Origin: Mesorhizobium carmichaelinearum
GTDB lineage: Bacteria; Pseudomonadota; Alphaproteobacteria; Rhizobiales; Rhizobiaceae
NCBI RefSeq assembly: GCF_900199455.1
Contig: NZ_FZQR01000035.1
Location: 1-43,128, forward strand
Length of the DNA stretch: 43,128 bases
Direction of reading: 5' to 3'
Shown here: positions 1 through 9,028 of the stretch, in pieces
Layout of the letters: every line of letters begins with the position of its first letter
Numbering within the stretch: the stretch's first letter is position 1
Program-made: the position numbers and the translations under genes
The notes under the pieces: generated by a model
What the model was told of the DNA's origin: nothing
Seen by the model: the letters and a program-made list of their open reading frames with translations, nothing else
Databases searched by the model: none

Positions 1-2399
1 TCGGAGGGCACCTCCACTGGCCATGCGGACGTCGCGCCGGCCCGGCCCGGCCGCTCGGCCTGGTCGACCCCCTGCCAAAAGCGCTCCTGATCAAAGCTTT
101 CCACGTGCGACGGGGCGCTGGGCTGCCAGTCAGGGTCCTCATTGAACTTCCTGAGAAAATCCCGAGCCCCCGAGCTCGGCGTGGCTGGTGCCGAGGGAAG
201 CTCGTCAAATGCGCTGGACTGCCGGGCGCCCTCGGGCGGAGACAACCCCAGCGCTCTATTCGCCTCGGCGACTTGCAGGCACTTTCGAAGCTCATCGAGT
301 TGGCCGCATGCCAGTCTTGTGGCTTTTCTGAAGTCCTTGTAATCTGCTTTCACCGACTGTTGCTGCCGAGGACTGCCGTTGAGTCGGCTCGCTAGGCTCC
401 CCCTATCCTCCCTTTGAAGCCAATCACTAAACTTGCGTTGCTTGGAACACATCATTGAGACGAGTTTTCTCTGTTCGACGGTCGAGTCGGGTCCAAGGTT
501 GCGGATGGCTTCGTTGTAGAAGCGATCGATAATGAGGGCGTCGTCGAGATAAGGATGGTTTTTTTGGCGCCCCATCAGGCGGGGCCCGGGACCGAATGTT
601 TGGAGCCCCCCCTCAGACCCCAACCTCCGGAGATGAGACAGTCCCGTCTTGAGACGGTCATGATCGTCCCAACCGCCTGCCCTGTAATCCTCGATGTCGG
701 CGGCTAGTGACATTGGCTCGTCAAAAGCCCTGGTACTCAAGGGCCGCCTGTTCTCTGCTCCGAGCCAACGAGCAAACCCCCTAAGAGTCACTAAAGTGTT
801 AGTGAGCGTAGCCTCCGGAACCCTTCCGCGCCCCCGGCCGATGGTACCGTCGGGAACAACTTCGTACGCTCGGACTGAGGCCTCGAATTGCCCGATAAGG
901 CGCTCGTCTTCGGGATGCATGGTTTGGGCGGATAAGGATTTTCCGGCGCGGAAGTTCTGGAGCTTGCCCAATGCCAGACTCAAATATCTCCTGCTATTGC
1001 TGCCCGCCACCTTCATGAAGTCATCCTTACAGGCTTTCAACAAATCAGCGTCGCCAAGCAGGTCCTCCAGTGTCACGTCTCTGGAGTGAAGGAACTCGCT
1101 GAACATTTTGAGAGCGACCACGTAGGTATTAATGGTCGCAGGCACACGGCCCTCGCGGCCCAACGCCACCTTGAATTGCCCGATAAGGCGCTCGTCTTCG
1201 GGATGCATGGGTTGACGTTCCGCGTGCACCCACGGGGCGGATAAGGGATTTCCGGCGCGGAAGTTCTGGAGGTTGCCCAATGCCCCACCCAAACTTTTCC
1301 TGTTATTGCTGCCCGCCACCTTCATGAAGTCATCCTTACAGGCTTTCAACAAATCAGCGTCGCCAAGCAGGTCCTCCAGTGTGACGTCTTTGGATTGAAG
1401 GAACTCGCTGAACATTTTGAGAGCGACCACGTAGCTATTAATGGTCCTAGGCACACGGTTCTCGCGGCCCAACGCCACCTTGAATTGCCCGATAAGGCGC
1501 TCGTCTTCGGGATGCATGGGTTGATGGGGATGCATGGGTTGGGCGAATAAGGGATTTCCGGCGCGGAAGTTCTGGAGCTTGCCCAATGCCCCACCCAAAT
1601 TGTTCCTGCTATTGCTGCCCGCCACCTTCATGAAGTCATCCTTACAGGCTTTCAACAAATCAGCGTCGCCAAGCAGGTCCTCCAGTGTCACGTCTTTGGA
1701 TTGAAGGAACTCGCTGAACATTTTGAGAGCGGTCACGTAGTTTTCAATGGTCCTAGGCCGGTTCTCGCGGCCCAACGCCACCTTGAATTCTTCAATGAGC
1801 CCCAGGTCCGCAGCGGACGGGCGGCTGCGCTTGGCAAAATCCATGCGAAGCTCTGAATAGACATAGACCTCGTCAGCCGCCGAGTCGCCGGATGCCTTTT
1901 CGCGACGACTCCCGCCGAAGGCTTTGTCAACGCCTGACTTGAAACGCGACCACAGTCCACGGCTCTTGCCATCTTTCGGCCGCATCGTAGGCTGCGTTTC
2001 TGACGGCGAGGTGTAGCGCGTGCTGCTGACCCCCCTGTCATGCAAGCCGGACCGCGATGCCCCTTCAGTCGAGCCATCAAGGCGTGCGCGAGGGAGGTCC
2101 ACGCTAAAGCGCGTACTGCCGAACCGGTCATCCCGCAGGCCGGACTGCGATGGCATCCGCATCGAACCGCCGATATCAGCGCGCTGGATCCCTTGCGCGT
2201 CTGTGGGGCGAGTATCAGGCGAACCAGACTCTGCGGAGCTCGTATCAGACGAATTGATTTGCAGCTTGTCCAGCAGATGCTCAAAGTTCCCTGCAGCTTC
2301 AGGCATATTGCCCGATTGTTGCCTCAGCCGCTGCTGCGCTCGCATGGCAGTGTACTGATTTATATCGTAACCGTCCCACGACTTATAATTGGACTCCAC
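1..2399 (-). CDS. Probable NopD/XopD-like type III secretion effector, C-terminus beyond window
   Basis: The minus strand is open without a stop from a GTG at 2399 to the left edge, giving 799 codons with the C-terminus missing. GTG is preferred because AGGGAGAGG lies just upstream; an ATG at 2345 is the alternative. Residues 1-200 are Ser/Arg-rich and low in complexity, as in secreted effectors. Modules of about 100 residues begin near residues 201, 302 and 405 and are almost identical (shared DVTLEDLLGDADLLKACKDD). Degenerate modules begin near 501 and 622 (KFSDWLQREDRGSLASRL). The modules resemble the core-binding (SAM-like) fold of tyrosine recombinases, which to my knowledge also recurs in rhizobial NopD/Bel2-5-type effectors that end in a Ulp1-like SUMO protease. 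That catalytic domain would lie outside the window. A tts box lies 65-94 bp upstream. Seen: open frame, repeats and tts box. Inferred: effector role and NopD affinity. Confidence 0.72.
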   Translation of the reverse strand, partial: MESNYKSWDGYDINQYTAMRAQQRLRQQSGNMPEAAGNFEHLLDKLQINSSDTSSAESGSPDTRPTDAQGIQRADIGGSMRMPSQSGLRDDRFGSTRFSVDLPRARLDGSTEGASRSGLHDRGVSSTRYTSPSETQPTMRPKDGKSRGLWSRFKSGVDKAFGGSRREKASGDSAADEVYVYSELRMDFAKRSRPSAADLGLIEEFKVALGRENRPRTIENYVTALKMFSEFLQSKDVTLEDLLGDADLLKACKDDFMKVAGSNSRNNLGGALGKLQNFRAGNPLFAQPMHPHQPMHPEDERLIGQFKVALGRENRVPRTINSYVVALKMFSEFLQSKDVTLEDLLGDADLLKACKDDFMKVAGSNNRKSLGGALGNLQNFRAGNPLSAPWVHAERQPMHPEDERLIGQFKVALGREGRVPATINTYVVALKMFSEFLHSRDVTLEDLLGDADLLKACKDDFMKVAGSNSRRYLSLALGKLQNFRAGKSLSAQTMHPEDERLIGQFEASVRAYEVVPDGTIGRGRGRVPEATLTNTLVTLRGFARWLGAENRRPLSTRAFDEPMSLAADIEDYRAGGWDDHDRLKTGLSHLRRLGSEGGLQTFGPGPRLMGRQKNHPYLDDALIIDRFYNEAIRNLGPDSTVEQRKLVSMMCSKQRKFSDWLQREDRGSLASRLNGSPRQQQSVKADYKDFRKATRLACGQLDELRKCLQVAEANRALGLSPPEGARQSSAFDELPSAPATPSSGARDFLRKFNEDPDWQPSAPSHVESFDQERFWQGVDQAERPGRAGATSAWPVEVPS

Positions 2400-2463
2400 A
2401 TCCCTCTCCCTTGACGAGATGAATCTTTCATGGCCGCGCATCGAGGCTATCCACACCTGATGC

Positions 2464-2493
2464 TAAGACCGTCAGCTGTCGAGAAGCTGTCTA
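2464..2493 (-). promoter_or_regulatory. tts box (TtsI binding site)
   Basis: On the minus strand this reads TAGACAGCTTCTCGACAGCT, followed by GACGGTCTTA. It matches the rhizobial tts box core, as I remember it, at about 17 of 20 positions, and the trailing TA is also present. It points toward the ORF starting at 2399, at a distance usual for TtsI-controlled effector genes. Such sites normally mean flavonoid/NodD-TtsI-dependent transcription of type III secretion genes. Confidence 0.75.
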
Positions 2494-2516
2494 GCGCCAA
2501 GACGAATTCACAATGA

Positions 2517-2554
2517 GGGGTCGGTTGCGGCTGGGGGCGAAATGACACCCTAAG
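2517..2554. repeat. Tn3-family terminal inverted repeat (one end)
   Basis: A 38-bp stretch begins GGGGTC and ends CCCTAAG, the length and end bases usual for Tn3-family terminal repeats. It abuts the 3' end of a tnpA fragment, as expected for the tnpA-proximal end. It lies 23 bp from the tts box, so the transposon end stops just short of the effector promoter. No partner repeat was recognised. Confidence 0.6.
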
Positions 2555-3180
2555 CGCTTGCAGCTTTGGGCCAGAGATATTCGCCCGTTAGTAATATGCG
2601 CGCCCAACCCAGCGGAGAGATGTGCACCAGAAATTACGGCGGTACATCCAGCCCTTCGTTTCGCCGTTCGGCGACTGCGTGACCGAGGTGGACGGTGTTC
2701 CAGTAGATGATGATTGCGGTGAGCAAATTGAGGCCAGCAATCCGGTAATGCTGCCCCTTCAGTGGTGCGGTCACGGATTTCGCCCTGGCGGCCGATGCGC
2801 AACAAATTTTTCAGAGCATGGTGGGCCTCGCCCTTGTTGAGCCGGATCTGGGCGCGCCGCTGCATGTCCGTGTCGAGGATCCACTCTATTATAAAGAGTG
2901 TTCGCCCCACACGGCCGACCTCACGCAGCGCAACCGCCAGATCGTTCTGGCGCGGGTACGAGGCAAGCTTGCGGAGCAACTGGCTCGGCTTGATCTTGCC
3001 GGCAGCCATGGTCGCGGCGCAGCGGAATAGGTCAGGCCAGTTCGCAACGATCAGTTCCTCGCGGATTTTACCGCCGACCAGCTTGCGCAGATCCTTGGGC
3101 GTCACTGCGGGATTAAACACGTAAAGGCGCTTCGAAGGCAAATCGCGGATGCGCAGAACAAGGCGGTATCCCATCAAAGC
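2555..3180 (-). pseudogene. tnpA: Tn3-family transposase, C-terminal fragment, frameshifted
   Basis: The minus strand encodes the C-terminal fifth of a Tn3 TnpA: GYRLVLRIRDLPSKRLY, then RKLASYPRQNDLAVALREVG, RRAQIRLNKGEAHHALK and GEIRDRTTEG. After the last block the conserved continuation (HYRIAGLNLL, then IIYWNTVHLGHAV) is in another frame, so there is a frameshift near 2755. A stop follows before FLVHISPLGWA and the terminal GEYLWPK. The roughly 800 N-terminal residues are absent. The fragment cannot be functional. Confidence 0.85.
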
Positions 3181-3529
3181 GACAGGGTTTGTCGAATATT
3201 ATGGGCCAGCGGGTATCGTTCGGCGAAAGCGCAACTCCGGGGTGTCGCGTCCCGTTCTCCACTCCGAAAGGACCATTCCCGAAATGACAATCGCGAACAC
3301 GTTTTAAATCGTGGCCCTGAGCGGGCTGGGTGGCGTGCGCCAACCTCTGGCCGTCCCGCGACATGCTCCCAATCGGAAGGGCATGAGTATGCCACGTGGC
3401 ATACCCTATGCCCAAGCCACCTATCCAAAGGCATCCGGGCCTGACTCGTTTCGAGTTTCCAACACTCTCTCGATTAGGTCCCGCTGATGTTGGCCGACTG
3501 TCTCCGCCTTTAACTGGAAGCTGGCGCTC

Positions 3530-4012
3530 TCAGGCCCCGCGCGGTTCCTGCTTAAGCTGGTCACCACGGACCTTGCTCTGGAACTCGAATACCCAGCCGG
3601 GATATTCCGCGGGCAGCTTGCTGACCTCATCGAGTGTTTTAAGTTCGGCGTCGGTCAGCGCCACCACGGTCGCGGCAATGTTGTTATCGAGTTGCTCTGG
3701 CTTCTTGGCACCGATGATTACGCTGGTGACAGCCTTTTGGAGGAGCAGCCAAGCGAGTGCGTTCCGGGCGATCGAGACGCCCTTGGCTTCCGCGATCGCC
3801 TTCATCGCGTCGATAACGTCGTAGCCGCGTTCCTCATTGACCGGCGGGAAATCGAAGGTGGCACGGCGGTTGTCGCCTTCCTTAGCGCCGTCGCGGCTAT
3901 ATTTGCCTGACAGAAAACCGCCCGCCAGCGGACTCCATACCATCAGGCCGATGCCTTCGGATTCCATCATCGGCACCAGTTCACCCTCCAGATCGCGTCC
4001 GGCGATTGTGCC
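3530..4012 (-). pseudogene. Aldo/keto reductase, C-terminal fragment
   Basis: From about 4012 down to the stop at 3530 the frame reads a typical aldo/keto reductase C-terminal half: GRDLEGELVPMMESEGIG, MVWSPLAGGFLSGKYSRDG, then SVIIGAKKPEQLDNNIAA, part of the NADP-binding end. The N-terminal half with the catalytic Tyr/Lys/Asp/His set is missing. Upstream the frame runs straight into a DUF1173 fragment, so this is a fusion of two truncated genes. No function is expected. Confidence 0.8.
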
Positions 4013-4356
4013 TGAACGGCGCGGATCGGGAGCCGACTTTGACAGGCTGAAATCCAGCTTGAGCGCCGCCATGCCGCTCTCGGGATCGAGCTGGATGGCG
4101 CTGCCATCCGCACACCGAGACCCGACAGCTCGTCGGGCGGCTCATAGGATGCACAGGAGGGGTTGTGCCCCCCACCGGAGAGCAGCATCCGCTTGATGAC
4201 ATGCTGATCCCCGACCTACGCGATGTACATCGCAGACAAAGGCTCCTTGCACAGGCAGAGCGGCCGTATACTGCGCCGATATGCTTCGGCGAGCACGCTC
4301 CGCAGATCTGTTGCCGATTCCTCAACGACCTTGTCACCAATCCTGAACCGTCGCAT
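4013..4356 (-). pseudogene. DUF1173 protein, N-terminal fragment, frameshifted
   Basis: The start at 4356 gives MRRFRIGDKVVEESATDL and PLCLCKEP, the usual N-terminus of the DUF1173 family carried by rhizobial plasmids and islands. The frame stops at 4216. The conserved continuation (KRMLLSGGGHNPSCASYEPP) is in a second frame and DPESGMAALKLDFSLSKS in a third, so there are two frameshifts. At about 4013 the sequence changes to an aldo/keto reductase. A second broken copy lies at 10763-11257. The role of DUF1173 is unknown. Confidence 0.75.
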
Positions 4357-4651
4357 CGCCTCCATTGCTCCGGATGCCGCCGCATCCCCAAGCACCAATG
4401 ATTCACGGATCTCTGCGCGAAGCAACCCCGAGAGTTCGAGGGCCGGAATTAGGTCGGGCCTTTGAAGTTGCGCCTCCCTTTTGGAATGCCCGGCGGTGTG
4501 GCCGTTGGTCCAGGGGCGTCTCCCTTCGGGAACGGGCTGCGGGCTTCGCTGAAGCCCACCCGCCGCGGTCTTCATCCTTCGGGCGGGCATCCCTGACGCG
4601 GGCGCCCTGCCGCGGCGCCGGCGCTATGCCCGGCCGCGGTGAGTGCTTCGA

Positions 4652-4733
4652 AGAGGGAGAGGGCGGCCGGGGTCGGTGGCGGCGGGTCGAGGGCCGGGAG
4701 AGAGTCTCCTGGCGCCCGTCACGGAGAAAACCC
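4652..4733 (+). promoter_or_regulatory. GC-rich leader shared with the 16918 gene
   Basis: The block agagggagagggcggccgg at 4652-4670 occurs identically at 16861-16879 in front of the SLOG gene. A related ending, CGCCCGTCA(C/T)GGAGA, precedes the starts at 4734 and 6084. The whole 4490-4733 spacer is very rich in GC hairpins and has no convincing ORF. It may be a shared promoter/leader or a structured 5' UTR. Confidence 0.4.
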
Positions 4734-5921
4734 ATGACCCAGATCGAAATTCAAGCGCCCACGCGCGCCGGCTACAAGGTCGATGTCACCCGCGGCCAAC
4801 GCATCAGCCGCGTGTCGTCGGAATGGCTCAACAGGCCTTCCGACGAACGGTACCTGTCCCTGACCGATCTCCACAATTCGGTGAAGAGGCGGTCCGAGCG
4901 CAGCCGCACGCGCATCGTCGAGAGCGAGGCGATCCGCGTCGAAGCCAGCCGCGACGATGCCGAACGCCTCACGCTGATCCTGCCCGATGCGGATGCCCCT
5001 GTCGCCCCGACGCATTGGAGTTTTGGCCAACTTGCAAGCCTGGTCGGCGCCCCAGCGAACTATCTGCGCCAGCTCCCCGCGCCGCTTGCCGGCATCAATC
5101 TCCAGTACGGCCTGACCTCGCACCGGGCCGAACAGGTGAAGACGCTGGAGATCGAGAACGGCCGCCTCGAACTGCGGGCGGTAACGGGTCCTGACTACGG
5201 CAGGATCTTCGACCACGAACTTGTTGAGGCCGTGCGAAAGATCGCCGGCAACGGCACGGGCGACACGCGCTGGAAAGTTCCGGGCGTGCTCGACTGGTCG
5301 ACGGGAATCTACAATCCCAATGTCGATATCTCGAAGGACACAACGACGCTTTATGCGTCTGATCGTGACGTCTTCCTGTTTCTGGTCGACGACCTCAATC
5401 CGATTGAAGCCGGCAGGCTGCCGAACGGAGAGCCGGATCTCTACTTCCGTGGTTTCTATTGCTGGAACTCCGAAGTTGGTGCCCGTACGCTCGGAATCGC
5501 CAGCTTCTATCTGCGCGCCGTGTGTCAGAACCGCAATTTATGGGGCGTCGAAGATTTCGAGGAAATCACCATCCGGCACTCCAAATATGCCGCTTCGCGC
5601 TTCGCCCTCGAAGCGGAGCCGGCGCTGATCCAGTTCGCGGACTCTTCGCCGATGCCCTTTGTCAACGGCATCAAGGCCGCGCGAGAACGGATCGTCGCCC
5701 GAGACGATGATGATCGCCAGAGCTTCCTGCGCAAGCGGGGTTTTTCAAAAACCGAGACCACCAAGATCATCGATACCGTGCTCACGGAGGAGGGGCGGCC
5801 GCCCGAGACGGTCTTCGATTTTGTCCAGGGCATTACGCGCGTCGCTCGGGACAAGCAGCATCAGGACGTGCGGCTGGATATGGAAGGCAAGGCCAAGAAG
5901 CTGCTCGATCTCGCAGCCTGA
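4734..5921 (+). CDS. DUF932 domain protein
   Basis: This 395-residue protein belongs to the DUF932 family, common on rhizobial plasmids and conjugative islands next to ParB-like genes; its biochemical role is not established. Family-like stretches are RAVTGPDYGRIFDHELVEAV (about 180) and DRDVFLFLVDD followed by YFRGFYCWNSEVGARTLGI in the middle, with a charged C-terminal helix. ATG 4734 is chosen because GGAG lies 9 nt upstream and the open stretch before it is GC-rich leader. It is the first gene of a plus-strand block with the ParB-like gene 162 bp downstream. Confidence 0.88.
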   Translation: MTQIEIQAPTRAGYKVDVTRGQRISRVSSEWLNRPSDERYLSLTDLHNSVKRRSERSRTRIVESEAIRVEASRDDAERLTLILPDADAPVAPTHWSFGQLASLVGAPANYLRQLPAPLAGINLQYGLTSHRAEQVKTLEIENGRLELRAVTGPDYGRIFDHELVEAVRKIAGNGTGDTRWKVPGVLDWSTGIYNPNVDISKDTTTLYASDRDVFLFLVDDLNPIEAGRLPNGEPDLYFRGFYCWNSEVGARTLGIASFYLRAVCQNRNLWGVEDFEEITIRHSKYAASRFALEAEPALIQFADSSPMPFVNGIKAARERIVARDDDDRQSFLRKRGFSKTETTKIIDTVLTEEGRPPETVFDFVQGITRVARDKQHQDVRLDMEGKAKKLLDLAA

Positions 5922-6083
5922 TCCATACCGTGCCGGCGATGCGCCCTCCCTCCACAGCGCGCGGCTGACTGCGCGGCTGGCGCTCGCGCGAGGCCAGCAG
6001 AGGCAGAGGGGGAGGGGAGGTTTCGTGACGGGCTTGGAGGTTCGGGGAGTGGCCCCGGGCCGCCCGTCATGGAGACCCTGACC

Positions 6084-8232
6084 ATGGCAAAGGCCATTCA
6101 GAAGATCGCAATGAACGCCGCAGAGAACATCCCCTACGACAAGCTGATGCTATCGCAGAAGAATGTCAGGCGCATCAAGGACGGCGTTTCCGTCGAGCAG
6201 CTTGCCGAGGACATCAGCCGGCGCAAGCTCCTGCAAAGCCTGAACGTCCGTCCCGTGCTCGACGGCGATGGCGAGGAAACCGGCACGTTCGAGGTGCCCG
6301 CCGGCGGCCGGCGTTATCTCGCCCTCGGCATCCTCATCAAGCAAAAGCGCCTGGCGAAGAACGAGCCGATCCCCTGCATCGTCAACCGCAGGCAAGAGAC
6401 CTCGGCCGAAGAGGATTCGCTTGCCGAAAACCTGCGGCGCGCCGACCTTCATCCGCTCGACCAGTTCCGGGCCTTCAAGACGCTGAGCGATCAGGGCCTC
6501 GATCCGGACGAGATCGGCGACCGCTTCTTCGTGTCGCCGGCGACGGTGAGGCAGCGCCTACGGCTGGCATCGGTGTCACTGAGGCTTCTCGATCTCTACG
6601 AGAAGGACGAAATCCGGCTCGAGCAGGTCATTGCGTTCTCGATCTCGGACGACCACGCGCGCCAGGAGCAGATCTGGGAGCGGATATCCAACTCGCACAC
6701 GCAGGAACCCTACTACATCAGGCGCCTGCTGACCGACGGTACGCGCAGACGATCGCCGGGCCGTCTATGTCGGCGCGGAAGCCTATGAGGCAGCCGGCGG
6801 CGTCATCCTTCGCGACCTGTTCGAGCAGGATTCCGGCGGCTGGTTCCAGGATGCAGCGCTCCTCGAGCAGCTGGTCTTCGACAAGCTGAAGGTGGATGCC
6901 GAGGCGATCCGTGCGGAAGGCTGGAAATGGGTCGAGGCGGCGATCAGCTTTCCCTATGGCCACACTTCCGGCATGCGGCGCATCTACGCCGAGGCCCAGG
7001 AGCTCAGCGCCGAGGAGATCAAACGCTACGACGCGCTGAAGGCCGAACACGACAAGCTCGATGCCGACTATGCCGCGGCCGAGGATGCCGACGAGGCAAT
7101 CGAGGCGAAGCTCGACCAGCTGGGCGCCGAGCTCGATGCGATCGACGACCGTCCTCAAAGCTACGACCCCGCCCAGAAGAGCATTGCCGGTGTGTTCGTG
7201 ACGCTTGCCGCGCACGGCAAGCTCCAGGTCGAGGCCGGTTTCGTGCGCGCCGAGGACGAGCCCCGTCCCGAGACCGGCGGTGGCGATGAGCGCGAGGAAG
7301 GGGACGCCGAGGGCGAAGCCCGGTCTAACGGCGACGGCGACGACGATGGCGATGGTGTTGTCGTCAACGGCAAGCCGGTGGATGACGGCTCTGGCGACGA
7401 CGGCGAGGAGGACGGCATCAAGCCGCTGCCCGATCGGCTCGTCTTCGACCTGACCGCGCAGCGGACGCTGGCGCTACGCAATGCGCTCGCCGGCGACGTC
7501 GACATCGCCTTCGTCGCGGCACTCCATGCCTTCGTCCTGCAGGTCTTCTATCGCTTCGCGCCGGACAGCTGCCTTGAGATCAGCCTGAAGAGCGCCAGCT
7601 TCAGTCAGGTCGACGGGCTTGCCGAGACCTCCTGGGCGAAGGAAATCGCCGAGCGGCACGAAGCCTGGGACCGTGAGCTGCCCGATGAGACGGACGGCCT
7701 GTGGGACTTCCTTCTCGGCCTCGACGAGGCAAGCCGCAAGGCGCTGTTCGCCCACTGCGTCTCGCTGACCCTCAATGCGGTGGTCGAACCGTGGAACAGG
7801 CGGCCGCGGGCGCTCGAGCATGCCGACGTCCTGGCCAACTCACTTCAGTTCGATATGGTCGACGCCGGCTGGACGCCCACGGTCGAGTTCCTCGGGCGCC
7901 TCACCAAGGCGCGGATTCTGCAGGCTGTCCGCGAAGCCCGTGGCCAAGACTCCGCGCAGCTGATCGACCACATGAAGAAGGAGATCATGGCCCGTGAGGC
8001 CGCCCGACTTCTCGAGGGATCGAACTGGCTGCCAGAGCCGTTGCGTCGTTCCGATGGCGGCGCCTCCGATCTCGTCGATCAGGTGACGGATAGCGAGGTG
8101 CTCGGCACCGAGGAACTCGATGAGGCGGCGGATGACCTGCCGGCGTTCCTCGAGGCCGACGCGGAATCCTCGACCGACGATCCCGCTTCCGAAGGCGGCG
8201 ACGCGAGCGAACAGCTCGAGGCTGCTGAGTAG
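6084..8232 (+). pseudogene. ParB/KorB-like partition protein, frameshifted
   Basis: The first part (from ATG 6084, GGAG 9 nt upstream) has the ParB N-terminal fold: SQKNVRRIKDGVSVEQLAED, then VPAGGRRYLALGIL, the ParB box-like DSLAENLRRADLHPLDQFRA and the helix-turn-helix around VSPATVRQRLRLASV. Near 6740 the frame breaks and ends at 6788. The conserved continuation (VRADDRRAVYVGAEAYEAAG) runs in the next frame to 8232, with an acidic, Gly/Asp-rich linker at 7255-7420. Intact relatives are single proteins of about 700 residues. Restoring GGTGC between the GGT repeats at 6738 would rejoin the frames, which suggests a 5-bp slippage deletion. Without repair only a 230-residue N-terminal product would form; an in-frame ATG at 6892 could start the second part. 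Confidence 0.8.
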
Positions 8233-8254
8233 GCAGCGCCATTGAGCCACATTT

Positions 8255-8278
8255 GGGCCCGGCAATGACGCCGGGCCC
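8255..8278 (+). terminator. GC-rich hairpin after the ParB-like gene
   Basis: A perfect 9-bp stem, GGGCCCGGC / GCCGGGCCC, with a 6-nt loop lies 23 bp after the stop at 8232. The T-tract after it is weak (CGTTCCTGTTT), so it may be an inefficient terminator or an RNA-stabilising hairpin. Confidence 0.45.
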
Positions 8279-8355
8279 CGTTCCTGTTTCAGCACGCTTA
8301 ACAGCCTGGGATCGCGGCAGCGATGTCCGGGCACTTTCGCATCATGGAGATCGAT

Positions 8356-8748
8356 ATGTTCCGGTGGGACAAGAGCTGCTCTTACGACGAGCAGCAAAAG
8401 AGACGCTTTCATACTACGGTCCGTTCAAGGCTGAGGAAGCTCGCCGCCGAACTCGACCTGCCGTCCGGCAGCTACGACCTCCGGTCCAACAGGGCTGGGG
8501 TAGCTGTCTCTGGTGAAGTAACCTTGCATCACGCGTGCGCCTACATCCAGGTCGGCCAGTTCGGGCTTTCGTCCGGCCACGGCATTCTGATCCGGACTTG
8601 TAAGGGCCGCAAGGACTACAGCGGCGGCCCGAACCACTTCGTCGCGCTCGCCATGCTCGACGATATTCCCGCCCTTGCGGCCGCCGTCCGCGCCATCACC
8701 GGCGTAAGCCGTCGCGATTCGAACGCGTCCCAATTCCGCGCCGCCTGA
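8356..8748 (+). CDS. Conserved hypothetical protein of rhizobial conjugative elements
   Basis: A 130-residue protein beginning MFRWDKSCSYDEQQ. ATG 8356 is preferred because GGAG lies about 8 nt upstream; two earlier in-frame ATGs lack this. The centre (SYDLRSNRAGVAVSGEVTLH) and ILIRTCKGRKDYSGGPNHF look like a compact alpha/beta fold that I remember as conserved next to DUF1419 genes on rhizobial plasmids, without known function. No signal peptide or membrane helix is visible. A hairpin at 8782-8818 followed by TTTT may terminate it. Confidence 0.75.
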   Translation: MFRWDKSCSYDEQQKRRFHTTVRSRLRKLAAELDLPSGSYDLRSNRAGVAVSGEVTLHHACAYIQVGQFGLSSGHGILIRTCKGRKDYSGGPNHFVALAMLDDIPALAAAVRAITGVSRRDSNASQFRAA

Positions 8749-8781
8749 TCGGCCGCAGACCCTTTTGCGCCGACAACCCAC

Positions 8782-8818
8782 GGCACCGCCGACGCGAAAT
8801 CGCTGACGGTGCTTTTCC
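8782..8818 (+). terminator. Possible terminator hairpin
   Basis: GCACCG and CGGTGC enclose a short loop with further partial pairing and are followed by TTTT, 34 bp after the stop at 8748. The stem is imperfect. The rest of the 8749-9028 gap holds no convincing gene; a 12-codon ATG frame at 8843 is too short to support. Confidence 0.35.
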
Positions 8819-9028
8819 CATGTCAGATCGAGGCAAAGAGCGATGACCCGTCTCGAAACCCGCAAGTTCGCCGTCATCTAAACGACGCCCTCCCGCCAAT
8901 CGTCCCCCGCTGCCGGCTCGGTTCGCCGACGTCCAGCCCCACTTCGACACTCCCTTCAAAACCGCCGATCTCCACTGCCCGCGACATGCCGCGCGAGCGG
9001 CTGGCGCGGCCATTCCGAAAGCAAAGCC

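Noticed and set aside
1073..2284. Minus-strand frames starting MGHWATSRTSAP, MGHWASSRTSAP and MSICWTSCKSIR
   Set aside because: They are out-of-frame shadows of the effector gene; they repeat only because the underlying DNA modules repeat.
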